The notes under the pieces were generated by a model. It ran no database searches and was not told where the DNA came from. It was given only the letters and a program-made list of their open reading frames with translations. A DNA stretch of 64,000 nucleotides from Meandrina meandrites (lineage: Eukaryota > Cnidaria > Anthozoa > Scleractinia > Meandrinidae). Where the stretch lies: contig OY855905.1 in assembly GCA_963693305.1 (NCBI GenBank), forward strand, positions 40,412,895 to 40,476,894, given 5' to 3'. The translations under genes were made by a program, and so were the position numbers. Positions 10,394 through 23,225 of the stretch are shown piece after piece; position 1 is the first letter of the stretch, and each line of letters opens with the position of its first letter.

Positions 10394-13300
10394 ATGGACG
10401 AAAGTGAAGAATCTATCGACAGTTCTGCAACTCAGGAGCCCTTTTTCAATCCTACAAAAGGTAAGTTAGACTTTTGATTTGCGAAGAAATTGAAATTTGT
10501 TCCAAGCTAAAAGTTGGTCAAATTCTTGCCGAGTTGTGGTTGACTTCTGTGTCAATCACCTTATGTACTCGTTTTTGGTACCGAATCTCCATAAGAACTT
10601 AAATAGTGAAATTTTATAACGGTTCTATGAGAATTAGAAACGTACTTACACTTTTATCAGTATATCTTTTTTCTGTTCCTGCAGGAGACCTCTCTTCGAC
10701 ACATTTCACAAGTTCATCTCAATCGCTAGATCAGGAGGAAAATTGCTCAGCAAAACACATTTCCAACAAAATTATGGTAAGTTTAATTTATTAAAAGAAG
10801 CAACTTTATTCGCATATTATTCCCTAACTCGGTTATTAACGACATAATTTCAAGAAAATGTGCTCAAAATATATTTTGCCGTGTCCACAATATTCAATTT
10901 TGAAAATCCCGCCAAAATTGCTTGTAGTTTGACACAAATTGAACCATTTTAACTTCGAGAGAGATAGTCTTTGCTTTCGTACGATCGTTTTTATTTGACT
11001 TGGGAAAAAAACTATTTTATCAAGCCAGAATTCGCTTGATGATGTCGACAGGAAAATAAATTTTTCGGTTTTGTTTTCGTGCAGTCTCACTAGTTTATAA
11101 GAGGGGATGAAAAATACAGAAAAAAATTGTTTGAAAATGCATAAGAGCAAAAATAAATTGTTTGAAGACATGGAAAAAATTGTTTGCACAGACATCGCTG
11201 CAGGGAAAAATTGTTTGTCTTGGAAAAGTTTTCATCCTCCCCCTCCAAAAAAAGATATTGCTCTGCCCCTTGGGAATTTATCAATGCTTGTATATTCTCC
11301 AATCATGAGAATATTTGCTTAACTGTGGATAGTGGCTTCCATTTACATAACTGAATTTAAAACTAATTTCTGCAGAAGGCAAGACTAATATGTATACCAA
11401 ATATCTTTATTCAGCATCAAGATTCTGGAAGAGCTGAGCTGTGTAGCACAAACATAGCAGGAAATGACACTGATCATTCAAAGCAACTAGTTTCAACTGC
11501 CCAAGAAACTACAGAAGGTTTCTCTGAAATACCAGGTGTGATTTCAATGTCGAAGCATTACCTTAATAACTGAAGTTCTTTCTCTTTACCAAGCACACCA
11601 TAAAAATGATATTTGTTTCAACAGCAACAATTCTATATCTTTTGTTTTTAAATGAGTGATCCAGTCTAAAAGAGAGAATTTCTTGGAAGTGGCATAATTT
11701 GAATTTGTGGTAGGGTGTGCATGCTTTCTGGTTCTTGAAACCATTACTTTAGGACTTAATATGTGATTTTCCATTTACAGTGAAACAAACTCAACCAGGG
11801 CCACCAAACGTTTTTTAAGCCAATCACAAGATAAGCTTAGAACAAAAGATTTGAAGTTCGTTCATCAGCAGTTAAATTTTCCCCTTACCGTGATTGGCCT
11901 GCTGATGATGGAAGTCCAATTCTTTTGTTCTAAACTTGTCTTGTGATTGGCTAAAAAAATGTTGGGTGGCTCCGGTTGAGTTCATTTCACTGTAACAAAT
12001 CAACATTTTAGCATGGGCTATATTCTTTTAGCTATATAAATTATGTGATAAAATGTTCCAAACTCAAGTGGTTTCATACTCACTGCAATTTCCGGTACAT
12101 TTTATAGTGACACATTTCTATAACTTGGTGCATTGGTTACACGCACTTGTTCTTGTTTTGTTTTGAAGATCACAGTGTGCCTTGTAAGCAGTCACCAGTG
12201 TCTATCTCAGTATCATCACCTGTTGCTGGTTTAGTGCCAACAGCAAACCAAAGTATATCAACACAACAACTGCAGGAACAAACTCTGCTACCAGAAACAC
12301 CACCCACAACTACTGAGGAGGTACCCAATGTTCATGATTCCACCACATCCTTTGGTTACCAAGTCATGAGCTATGTTAGTGGAGAAGACAGAAGAAATAA
12401 CTATTCCTTCACAGTACATGAAGACGGCAGTTACCATGTCCTGAGTGAAGAAGACTCATGTGATGCAAGCTACCTGCAAAGTGTGAGTGATTCTGCAGAT
12501 GCATTTAACCAACAGTATCGGGAGAAGAGAGTTGTAGAGGAGTCTTCCACAGCAACAGAGTCATTTTCTCCAGAGGCTTTCTTTTCATCTATTCCACTGT
12601 TCAAAAAACTTCGGAAGAGACCTGCCACAATACTACCCAAGCTGAACACTGATTCTTACAGCTATTGCCAATATGAGCATTCAGATCAGTTCTACTCAAA
12701 AGAAAGTCATGCTGTGATTATGTCAAACAGCAAACCAAACTCTGCCGTTGTGATGCACAGCAGCCATCAAGGTGTTCCTATTGCACCCAAACCAGATCCA
12801 AATGCAAAAGTGTCCTGTTATGTACTTGTAGTTCCAGCTCCTTTGTATTATGACAATTTTGTCCCACAAGAGAGTCTTCAGTTGCACCAAGATCACAAAG
12901 AGGATGTATCAGAAACTGTTTCATCTGAAGGCCATCCTGCTTTAACAGAAATTGAGGTCTCAACCCCTGAAGGTAAGAGCAAGCAAATGTGATTTGCCCT
13001 TTTTGACCTACACAGTTTACTTGTGCAAAAACGTCTGTAGCTTTCACACTGTAAGTAACACTGTACAGGTATTTTTTTAGAGAAACCTTAAATTTTTGAA
13101 AATTTAAGGTGGCTCTGAACCCTCTAGATAGAATTGTTTAACTTTGCAAAATAGGGGTCACCAGGCTCGTTTTTGAGTTGTCAGCACTGAAGGCTAACAT
13201 TAAGGGTGTTTTTAACAGGTTACTGTTGCTATGGTAACCATTAAAGTCAAGAAAACCCAATATATTTAATATTTTAATGCTTCATTTATGCACTGATTCT

Positions 13301-16300
13301 CAGCTGCACGACTATCCAATCCAATGCTTATGCATCCTCCTGAGTGGACACCACAGCCTCAAAAGCCAGTCAGGACACCCTTACCTTCAACCATGATTCG
13401 TGTGTCTCCAAGTCCTAACAGAGGTAGCAGATCCTCCCCTCTTATAACTGTATCCACGACATCAACTCCAATCCAACCACTGCAAGGTAACAAGCAGCAG
13501 TATGTCATTGTTCAAGGAAATAACAGACACTTGAAGGGGATTTCCAGTCACAAAGACAGTTTCACTACTCCCATGGTAGAAGAAAATCACCAGCCTATAT
13601 ATCTCCAAGGTAAATCTTCTGCAATGTTTTGAAAAGTAAGGCTTACAGATTAATAGGGAGAATCTGTTTTATTGCTGTTGCATAATGTACAAGCAGTATA
13701 ATTTAATGTTTATGTGTTGTTTGTTTGTTTCTTGAGGGGTAAAAGTTCTCACATTATATATTTGGGCCTGTTTCCACCTACATTCTACATTTCCTTCATC
13801 AGTAATGCTTCCCTCACTTCTTGCACCGTTGCACTCTTCTGCATTCCCTTGTTTTGCACCCATCAGAAATCAGAGTTAGATCAAATTAATGACACTTTTT
13901 CCTATATATGTGTTATTGTGTCACTTTGAAACATTCTCTAATAGGTCTACCACCTCAAGGTTTCAGAAGATATTGGAAGACCAAAGAAGGCTCTTGCATC
14001 GAAAAAACCACCAAGGTGAATTGCTTTGTGTCACTGCTCTGTTCCGACGTTTGTTTGAAAACAGTTTTGCTTACCATACCTGCCGTACTGTCCTGGATAT
14101 GCCTTATATAATTGCTTGCTTACTTTGTGTAAAATTGCTTCTCCTTAAATCACCAGCAGGGAGAAGATCGAGTAAATGCATAATTATACTTTAAAAAGTG
14201 GTATCAATTTACCATATGTTGTTCGTTATGTGTTTTTAGAGGTCGCTGGCACCACTTTTTTCAAAGGTTTCACCATCTGATAGCCAAGAAGCTACGGTTC
14301 CACAGGCCGAGAAGTCTCCACTGACGTGCATAAGAAGCAAGCTACCTTGTGACAGGGAAGTGCCACAGACCGATAACACGGTGAGGAGTCTATTTAAATG
14401 ATTCTGTTACACATACAAAATCATCTCAAAACTGAAAAAAAAAACTCCCTAGGCCCACGATTTTAAATTGGAACAATACAGAAAGAAAAACCTTGTTAGC
14501 TCTAAATCAGCATTGATTAGAGCCGGTGGATGTGCAAAAAAAATAATACTTCATTGCTTCCCTTGGGCTGAATTTTAACTTAAATTGGGTGAAAGCGTGG
14601 CTGTTATCCTCAGACATTACGATATAGTTTGTTATGTAGCCGAGAATTACTTCTTTTTTTTTAGCTGTTACTTTTAAGTACAAAAATGTCATCCCTGTAG
14701 CGTATTTGTCTGAACGTCACTTCGAGGAAATAAGCTGAAAAAAATGACAAGTGATATTAGACCGGAACCCCAAACTAGCATGACAACAACAACAAAATAA
14801 CAGCAAAATTAAATAATATCTCCCTATTTTGCAGAGTCCAGACATGAAAGTGTTGACCAATGAAAACTCAGCTGCTTCAACACCAACACCAGCTGCAAAG
14901 GAGGCAGGATCTCACACCACACCAGGTAGGTGATACAAGATAAAGTCCAAGCTCTCTTACCGGTGGTCGACACATTGAACTGTTTCTATTGCTATTATGC
15001 TGTGTTGTTTTAACCTTTTGTCGAGTTTTAAGTTAAATTTGGCGCCGGGCGTATCGTACCTTCTGTGGGAATCCAGCCTGTGTGTTAGCTGACTAACAAA
15101 AGGAGAACCAAGAAGATCAAATCAGCTATACGCGCTTCCCTTTTATCACATCGTTATACAGCAGATAGCTAAAAGCTGTACACTTTGTGCTGTTTATCGA
15201 GTGCCTTTTCTAGATATTATCTAGTGTAGCACATTTTCCATTCGCGAGCAAGTGAAACATTGGCTTCGAATATATGCATCGTAGAATTCCAGTGGTTTTT
15301 GGGTGAATGGTAACACGAGAAATGCGGCATGTTAATCATTTAATAGTCAGGATTTGTGTTTACTTACAGCTTGTACAGTACAGGAATGCCGGAGCGAAAG
15401 CAGGGAAGACCATTCCTTGAACACTAAAAAGAGCAACGGTGATGAAATTACAACGACACGGACCACGAAAGCCAGGCATGGAGAAGACAAAGAGAGGAAG
15501 AAAATGAGAGACAGGTTTGAAAATGGCTTCTTCTCGGGGCTGCTCGTAAACTTCTTAATTAAAGGCACGTAGTTGTTAGTAAACTGTAATGTAGCCTCGT
15601 TGTATTCTCATGCTATTGATGATATTTAACTTTGGTGGACCCTTTTGCTCTGCTTCTACCACATTTGTGGTTCAGAAGTAGAAGAACTATTCAAATAGTG
15701 AAGTGATGTTTGTTTGTTCGTAGACGCTACGATGCTGAGCTTAAAAATGCTTTTCATCGGCTAAGGCAGATGGTACCTCGCCTTCAGAAGAGTTCCAGTC
15801 GGGTAAGTGAATACTCAGTTTACTATCAGGCCAAGGGAAGATCGCTTGTTAGACCTCGGTAGTCGTTTGCTAGCTAACTGGATAAGTCATATTAAAATCA
15901 TATACTGTGCTGTCTAAATTGTGCTGTGCTGGCTAACATGTGCTGTCTAAAATAACGACTTCTTATCCCTAAAACGCTTGATTGACCTAAGTACCAAAAA
16001 CAGAAGGGGATTACTTTACTCCTCCTAGAAAGATAGGTAATGTTTTTGCTCTAATCAGTCCACGAAATTTATTTTTTTGCTTAAATTATTTTCCAGGGAC
16101 AGATTTTACAAGAGACCATCAAGTACATTGGAATCCTCCAAAAAAAGGTTTTAGGTAATAAGAGACCAAAAAAGTCGCTTCCCAGATATTCCTCTTCTTT
16201 TTAATTTTGTTTTTTTTTTGTTATCAATCATTGTTATGTAGATGCCGGGTTGTTGTCAACTTTACAATCGTTAGAAGCTGAACGCGGTACTCAGTTAGAA

Positions 16301-17512
16301 AACATCGCCAAAGAAATTCCTGGTGGGAAGACACAAGGAGTCACCGAGAACTTGGTATCTCCTTTAAGCTGCGATGTTCCTGAGATATACAGCAACTCAA
16401 TTACTAATACAATAGAGGAGCCATTGAAGATAATACCTGGGGAAACACGCGGCGAAAATTCTCATGAAGTTACAGCAACAGCCGTAACTTCACCTGTAAT
16501 TTTGGTTCCACCAATTTCCTTGTCTACGGAAGAACTCGCGTGTTCATTTATAAATTCTGAAGGGACTGCTGTGTCCATCGATTCCGCGGGGACTAATGAA
16601 GAGGGAGTGACAGTCGAAGAGGTACCTCTGTCGATTCCATTCCAACAAATCCAGTTTTTAACGGTGGAGCAAAGCGACGATACCGCAGTATTGACCCCTC
16701 GGTCTCCAGATGAAAGCAATTCACAAGAGCCCCTTACCAGATTGATCCCTGTCGTTGAAGTACCTGGCTACACAGGGAGTGGCGAGTACGTGAATGTTCT
16801 CCATGAAGGTAATATTTCTCCGCATCGGGACGTATTCCTAAGCGCCATGACTACAATCAGCCAAGATTGTTTAAGTGACCTTGGCGTCACCCTCTCACCC
16901 CTCCTTTCCCCATTGGGAATTTTGCTCTCGCCCGGAGGGGACCGTAACCAGGATTCTACCATCACTGTTTTGGTGGAAAGTAAGGATGATGCAGACAAAG
17001 ACGAAACGATTTTGAATTCAGGCTTTGAAGAAAACTGCCATGTACCCAGCGGTTTAATTTCAGGGATTTGTACCGACATGACGTCCATTGCAGCCTCGGT
17101 GGAAGTTACCACTGACCAGAGGGATAAACAAACACCCCTGTCCACTGGCAAGACGAGAAGAAAATCACGAACAGCACAGATTGTACCTTCCGTATCGCCT
17201 CTACAAGCCAGTGAAAACGACTCGACTCATAGCACTCCTCGCTGCAGAAATAGAAGAGCCCTGCAAGATCACAGTAATTTTGAAGACGCAAAATCACCAG
17301 TACTTAATGATGGCAGAAGACACCAGAGAAAACTCAAAGACCAGTCTCCCAAGCAACCCTTTGATGACGACGCTGATGAGAACTTTGCTTTTGCCGCCAG
17401 CAGTCAAAGCCGCACTCCACCCGGGAGAGTGTCCGGAGTACTACTTACTGGGAAGAGGAAGACGCCCAGTTCCCGTGGGGGAGTAGGGACGAAGAGGGGG
17501 CGGCGCATTTAG
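10394..17512 (+). CDS. Basic helix-loop-helix (bHLH) protein, 12 coding exons, 1081 aa
   Basis: Exons: 10394-10460, 10685-10776, 11415-11535, 12169-12972, 13304-13609, 13945-14015, 14240-14380, 14835-14925, 15370-15514, 15724-15802, 16097-16154 and 16242-17512. Phases match throughout and the sum is 1081 codons plus stop. Residues about 604-658, across exons 9-11, form the bHLH: basic segment ERKKMRDRRYDAE, helix 1 LKNAFHRLRQMVPRL, a short KSSSR loop, helix 2 GQILQETIKYIGILQKKV. Helix 1 and its Pro resemble the MYC/MAX group. The usual Glu of the DNA-contact ERxR motif aligns with Asp. The N-terminal 560 residues are Ser/Thr/Pro/Gln-rich; the C-terminal 420 are acidic then basic, ending TGKRKTPSS...TKRGRR, a likely nuclear signal. 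A nuclear transcription regulator is inferred. The subfamily is not recognised. The exon 9 donor (GTTTGA) is weak. Confidence 0.82.
11778..11992. mobile_element. Mariner-type foldback MITE (TA target duplication)
   Basis: Near-palindromic arms begin CAGTGAAACAAACTCAACC and end with the imperfect complement GGTTGAGTTCATTTCACTG. TA flanks both ends (11776-11777 and 11993-11994). The 215-bp element has a short central loop and no ORF. It lies in the bHLH gene intron before the large exon 12169-12972. Confidence 0.75.
13108..13245. repeat. Fragment of a dispersed GGTGGCTCTGAACC repeat
   Basis: The segment starts just after TTAA with GGTGGCTCTGAACCCTCTAG and includes AATAGGGGTCACC and GTTGCTATGGTAACC. 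The same blocks recur inverted at 56275-56460 and in part near 32130 and 32500. It is probably one half of a TTAA-type DNA element. It lies in a bHLH gene intron. Confidence 0.55.
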
Positions 17513-17775
17513 ATGCAATGATGTACCTGTGTAGCCACATTGACTCAGTTATGTTAAAGTGACTTTATATGTTAAAACGTTTGTGGTTTGGTTTACGTCA
17601 CTCAAGAGTGAGCCCGTACCTTTATTTATCGGAATACAAGAATAGAAACATAAATTGATTTAATTAATTTGATATGGATTCTGCGCGGAATTGCTAAGCA
17701 AGAAAAGCAGCAATTTACTGCAGTATCATTTTATACCACGTTTCTTGTTTTATCGAACAATCTATGTATGCTATT

Positions 17776-17781
17776 AATAAA
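17776..17781 (+). promoter_or_regulatory. Candidate polyadenylation signal of the bHLH gene
   Basis: AATAAA lies 264 bp downstream of the stop codon at 17510-17512, a plausible 3' UTR length. Confidence 0.5.
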
Positions 17782-17992
17782 TCCCTACTTCAGGCTACTT
17801 GTTTTGGTACTGTTCTGTTAAATACCATATCAATAATTGGAAAAGTCGAGTATGTACAGGGGTTCTGACCTCTCCATATGGTTACGAGACTGGGAGAGAT
17901 TCGCTTTCACAAATTAGACTTCTATGAGTCTACCTTCATAACCATCAAATTCCGAGGTTCCCTTTCAAGTGACACGCCCGTTTTGTACTTAA

Positions 17993-18373
17993 AGGGGCTA
18001 GGTCACGGTATTTTAGGTAATTCTATTTATTTTCGTTAATTAAGAGTTCTAAACTTCAAATTGGCAGAGCAAAAGTCTTTTTTTGGCAAAATCATGGCCA
18101 CATAACAAACAAGGATGATTTTCGAGCATTGTAAATGACACTTTCATACAAATTGAGAGAAACTTGAAAAATATCGGGCCGACGTTTTTCAAATTTACCC
18201 GAACGCAATCCGTTCTAATCTTCTCGAATTTTGCCCATCCATGCCCCGTTTTGGTCTTTCTGTGTTTCTTTTGAGGTCTTCTACAATTTTAAGCCGTTAT
18301 TGTTATATTTCAGTTAATTTTATGACAAGTTGGTCAGTGCCAAAATTGCCTAAAATTGCGTGACATAGCCCCT
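17993..18373. mobile_element. TTAA-flanked non-autonomous DNA transposon
   Basis: The left end AGGGGCTAGGTCACG and right end CGTGACATAGCCCCT are inverted, and the next bases also pair (ATTTTAGG and CCTAAAAT). Both ends abut TTAA (17989-17992 and 18374-18377). TTAA target duplications are typical of piggyBac- and Kolobok-type elements. No transposase ORF is present. Confidence 0.78.
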
Positions 18374-18988
18374 TTAATTTTTCTATTGACCTTTTGATTC
18401 TTGCCTCGTCCCAGGCGCCGTTGCATTTTGTTAAGGTTGTTCACTGTTTTAAACATTTCCAGCTTTGGCATTCTATCACAGCTGCACAAATAACTTGAAT
18501 AAACAAATTGAGGTGGCCTTGTAATCAAAATTCGTTGCCACGGCAACGTCTAAGGGGGTCAAAGATACCCAAACTTTAACCTTTTGAGGCTAATAACTAA
18601 ACATCTCGGTGAAAAGGTTTGATTTATAGTATGTTTGTGCATAATCACCATAAGAAACATTTCCGCAAATCTGCCGGTAGCGATCATAGTAATGTTATTT
18701 TTACATAAATTTAAGGTGTCTCCGTACCCTGAGGACAAATATGTTTTAAAATTTTGAAAAATGTTTCTTTCGCAGATTATATAAACATGAGCCACCTTAA
18801 TGAACGGCGAAAAACAGGGGGAATAATTCCACGATCGCTGCCCTTCAAGCAGGCAGGCGCGCCCGAAGGCAAGGCCTAGTTTTTGATTCCTTAACGAAAC
18901 CGATCCTCGAGGAGTTTTAATTTTCGTTTCAACATCAAAATCTTATCTACTGTAATTCTATTTCAATAGTTCTGCCTAGAAATGTTTA

Positions 18989-19489
18989 CAGTCGAAGCTC
19001 TCGTAAGCGGACACCCTCGGGACGCGAAAAAAGTGTCCGTGACTGGAGCTGGCCGCTTACGAGAATGGTTCTCATAAGGGGCCACTAGAGGTGTAGGGGA
19101 TAGATGGCCGCTTACGGGAGCTTGCCTAGCTAACAATAAATACCGTATTGTAACTGGACGTGGATGACGACAAAACAAACACTGAAATATGGTACTGTTA
19201 TTACTGTAAAATCGTTGTGACGAACGGCGATGTAAAGTTGATTGATAAAAACAGGATACAGAGGTTGTTAATAGGATTTTCTTTCGGGTGTCCGCTTACG
19301 GAGGCTAAAAAACAAAGAAAAAGTCCAAGTCGTAATCTCTGAAAGTGTCCGCGGCCGCTTACGGGAATGTCCGCTTACGAGAATGTAAAAATACAGAGTT
19401 TGTATGGGAGCTAAAACGGGGTTTCAAACAAGGCGGGCGTAAGTAGAGCTGTCCGCTTACGAGAGTGTCCGTTAAGAGAGCTTCGACTG
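18989..19489. mobile_element. TA-flanked non-autonomous DNA transposon with internal CCGCTTACGAGA repeats
   Basis: The ends are inverted (CAGTCGAAGCTCTCGTAAGC left; GAGAGCTTCGACTG right) and flanked by TA (18987-18988 and 19490-19491), as in the Tc1/mariner group. The interior repeats variants of GTCCGCTTACGAGA many times in both orientations. There is no transposase. Confidence 0.78.
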
Positions 19490-20190
19490 TATTTATTTCC
19501 CTTTTATTGTATAGCACAACAAAATAAGAGAATGAAATATTACAAATTGAGCGGTTCTCACGAAAGCACTTCGAGGCTGTGATAAAGCGACGCTTAGAGT
19601 ATATTGAAAAGTTTTGGCGGGGAAGAAAGAAAGTGGTCATTTTCAAGGTAGTCCCCATCGTGATTACTTAATTAATAAGGCTGGTTAACAGGAGCGACGG
19701 AGTCGGAATCGTAAGATTGCTTACCACCTAGTGAAAATCAAAATCGAAGTCGCGAGCGGAGTCATAAGCGTTTAGCGGAATCGGAGTCTGAAGAATAAGA
19801 ACGTTTTCATTTTCTTTTGCTTCCACTTATGACTCGATTGACGGAGTAGCAAGCAGAAGCGAAAGAACAAACCAATCACAATGTTAGTTCTCAGGTCCTC
19901 CGGGTGCTTCCTTTCTGTTTGCGACGCCACTGAACAATCTAGTTTTCAGTAGATCATAAGCGACGGAGTCACAAGCGGAATCGGAACTCTGCTAATGACT
20001 CCGTCGGTTTGATTTTCACTAGATCGTAACACTCTTGAGCTTCTTACTACGACCCCGATGCCCTTAAACCAGCCTGAAGTGGGCCTAGCGTATTCTTCTC
20101 TGGCCAATAAAGACGTAATACCTTATTGTTACTTACTTTCGCGGGACCTTAATTTCGCGAAAATTGAACGGGCATATTTCGCGGGACTTA

Positions 20191-20416
20191 CAGTGCGACT
20201 ACTCTAACCAAGACCACCCAAGCAAATTCTTTGCAAATTAAATCAATGAAAATTTTGGATGTTAACAGTAAATATCTGTGAAATAAGCAATCCAAGCAAG
20301 CTGCACACCACAGAATCAATACATTTGTGACAATTTTTATCGTTTCAACACGCAAATGCTATAGGTCAATTTGCAAAGAATTTGCTTGGGTGGCCTTGGT
20401 TGGAGTAGCCGCATTG
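20191..20416. mobile_element. Short TIR element nested in older repeat DNA
   Basis: The left arm CAGTGCGACTACTCTAACCA and about 25 further bases (through CCCAAGCAAATTCTTTGCAA) pair with the right arm, which ends TTGGAGTAGCCGCATTG. The surroundings (20140-20190 and 20417-20810) repeat TTTCGCGGGAC and TTTCGCGAAAATT-like blocks, as if this element had split an older repeat. No clear target duplication was found. Confidence 0.65.
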
Positions 20417-20829
20417 CAAATGTCGTGATTTGGCCCAAAAAAAATACGTTAAAAGGAACTAAATTTCGCAAAAATTGTCAAAATATTGATTGGCACAACT
20501 GATTTTAATTTTCCATGACAAAAGTTGTCAATGACACTGAACAAAACCAATAAAACGAAGCTGAAAACAGTTTGACGTGCTCCTTTCCAACAAAGCAGAG
20601 CTAGTTTGACTACTGCACAAAGGATATCTTACAAGATCTGCAGAAAAATGATATTGATTCAGGAGAAGAGCCCGAACGCCGAAACTTAAATAGAGAACAT
20701 GGACAAGATAATCATGTAACAAACTGCGTTGAGAGAGTTATCTAGTGGGGTATTAAATTTCGCGTGGTTAGTTTTCGCGAGGGCAGTATCACGAGAGGTC
20801 TTCTAAGTTTTCCATATAAACTGTGATTG

Positions 20830-23045
20830 AATTACATAGTTGTACTCATTGATCAATAAAATAACCTTTGGACAACAAAATTGTCGCTCTCTAAGATGTG
20901 AACAAATTATAATCAATGCTTTCTGGTTATTTTCCTCCAATGACACTGTCAAATTTTTCAAATTTTAGACCACTTTTTTCCTATCCGCCCGTAGCCACAC
21001 CAGTCTTAAACAACTTTCATGACCAGTACAGTGCGTTTTAGCATGGCCGGGTAACTATTAGTCGATTTCCATTCATTGGATTTTCAAGTAGCACTAAATC
21101 TTGGTGATACTGCCCCTTAAGTCCCGCGAAGATAAGTAACAAGTAGCTTTCCTTTGTTTTGTCTGCTTGCCCTCCAACAACAAAGCCAAAGGGCCCATAT
21201 ACGTGTGCAGCTCTGGTTCGCATTTGTTCTTTTGAATGGCTCACTTGCAAAATCACGTGATTTTGTATTGCGGGCCCATAATGGGAGGACAACTATTTTC
21301 AATTTGGATGTACCTTACTAAGTTTACAGGGTTAACTCTACGGTAAATAGACTGTAATTGCCTAGGATACTTGTAAATATGCTGAGCAAATTCAAGTGTG
21401 AAAGAATTCCAGCTTCAACTTTTTTTTCTGATTTAGCTTGCGTAATCTATGCGAAGACTTTTACCCTCGGAAATACGATTAAATGATAGCTTTAAATTTT
21501 TTCTGCAGTGATAAGGAGATAATGGAACGCAAAAGTTGTAATAAGAAGGCATGACAGACGAATAAATTGTTGTTACAAGCCGCGAATTTAAATTTTGTCC
21601 TTCCAATGTGAGCCCTCGCTACTTTAAGTCCGCGGCAACCAAACAATTTCACGTGATTTTGAAAAAGAGCAATTCTTCTTAACTTGCTTGGGTGTTTGCA
21701 TCGGGTTTGTAAACAAGAAGCAACCCCGTTTTTATTTAGACTCACAGAGATCGACTTCACAACTTTTATATGTTGTTGTTGTCTTTTTTTACTGACGTTT
21801 ATACAAGACTTGAAACAGCTCATTCCTTGTCCCTCCTTTATTAGTCTGAAAACCTCGACGATCAATGGCCGAGATATGCCGGAAGCGCATATCAACGTAT
21901 TTTTTACCACTAAGCAGACTAGAATGATGTACTCTACCTGTTACCTAGTATTAACCATTTATTTACAAGTACTACTTCTAAAAACAACCATCCAAGTTTC
22001 AAATGAACTCCAAATCCAGTTTACAGGCCGGCTAAGTTCAAATCTAAAGCAAAAATAACTACTCTTGACAACTATTTTCGACAATAAACAAAAAACCGGT
22101 CTATTGATAGAGCATTTTCTCTCTATTACAGCGTTATAAACACAAAATGTTCGTTACTTGTTATTACAAAACGCAGTCGTGTCCAGTATTAAGGTAAAAT
22201 TAAAGCAAACGTAATTCAAAATCAGTCTTTCCAGATTTTTTATACATTTATTGTAGCCGTCAATAATTACAGCCTGAGAGTCATTCGTCTGGCACCCTCA
22301 CAATTTCAGGCTACAATAATTGATGCCGCCGCTTGATACTCAAGATCACAATACCTGAAATCAAATGTTATTTCATTCTACAACGAATCTACGTGGGTAT
22401 AATTTAAAGATACAAAAAAGTAACTACAAAGAAGGAAAAATGTCCCTTGGAACAAAATAATGAATGGACTCTTAATTCACTCCGTCCGTCTCTGCACATT
22501 GTACAATACAAATAAACTGCGTATATTAATACCGACGACAAATACTATAGCCAATAACTTAACGAAACACAATATACATGCATTTTTTTTCTTCTTTTGC
22601 GAATGGACTATATACAGTCTTTACAATGGTAGTCTACTAGGGATTTAGCACCATTTTTTTGGCAAATCTTCGTTGAACCCGAAGAGCCTGCGAGTCTTAT
22701 TATTCAATCACAGGCAATCGAGGCATAGCAAAAGTTGCTACGTCACTTGTCGCCAATAGGTGACGTCATGTTAACACTTCTCTCCCCTCCCCTCCTCCAC
22801 TCAGGACTGAATAATGCTAAAACTACTAGAGCTTTATAGGTTTTCCTTAACGAAGATATATCCTTGCAACTTACAATTAAGAATAACGAAACGATCAGTT
22901 GAGAGGTTTTTAAATTGAGCTATGCAGCATCCATTCAGCAACCGAAACATGTTCACTACGTAAAGAAGTTAGTCTCCAAGATTTGTTATGAATTAGTTAT
23001 CGTTGCGAATAAAAGGTTGAAATGAACTTCGTCACAATTGTGTCC
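20830..23045. other. Intergenic / 3'-flanking region without a supported gene
   Basis: Overlapping open frames near 21479-22058 on both strands have no recognisable domain, and their composition looks non-coding. The part nearest 23226 is the probable 3' UTR of the minus-strand GABP-beta gene. A minus-strand AATAAA lies at 22247-22252 and could be a distal polyadenylation signal. Confidence 0.45.
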
Positions 23046-23091
23046 TACGTAGCTGGCGGGATTTCCCACATGAAATCCCGCCAGCTTCGTA
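23046..23091. other. Short, nearly perfect hairpin in the GABP-beta 3' flank
   Basis: Arms of 20 nt (TACGTAGCTGGCGGGATTTC and a complement with one mismatch) are separated by a 6-nt loop. It lies about 135 bp beyond the GABP-beta stop in the direction of transcription, so it may be part of the 3' UTR. The loop is short for a pre-miRNA; a MITE relic is an alternative. Confidence 0.6.
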
Positions 23092-23225
23092 GTTTGGTTC
23101 AAACGGTTTCCCCTTTGTTCACACTGTTAAAATTTGTGTAGTGGTTAAAATTTTAAACAGCAACACAATTGTCCGAGTGCATTCAGTCGCTAAATAAAAG
23201 TATGTTAAAAACAGAACAACACGTT

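Noticed and set aside
16768..17151. 127-codon minus-strand frame opposite the last bHLH exon
   Set aside because: Shadow of a real coding exon; the plus-strand frame has the splice support and a 420-residue reading frame.
21479..22058. Overlapping 143- and 124-codon frames on opposite strands
   Set aside because: No recognisable domains, low-complexity composition, and mutual overlap.
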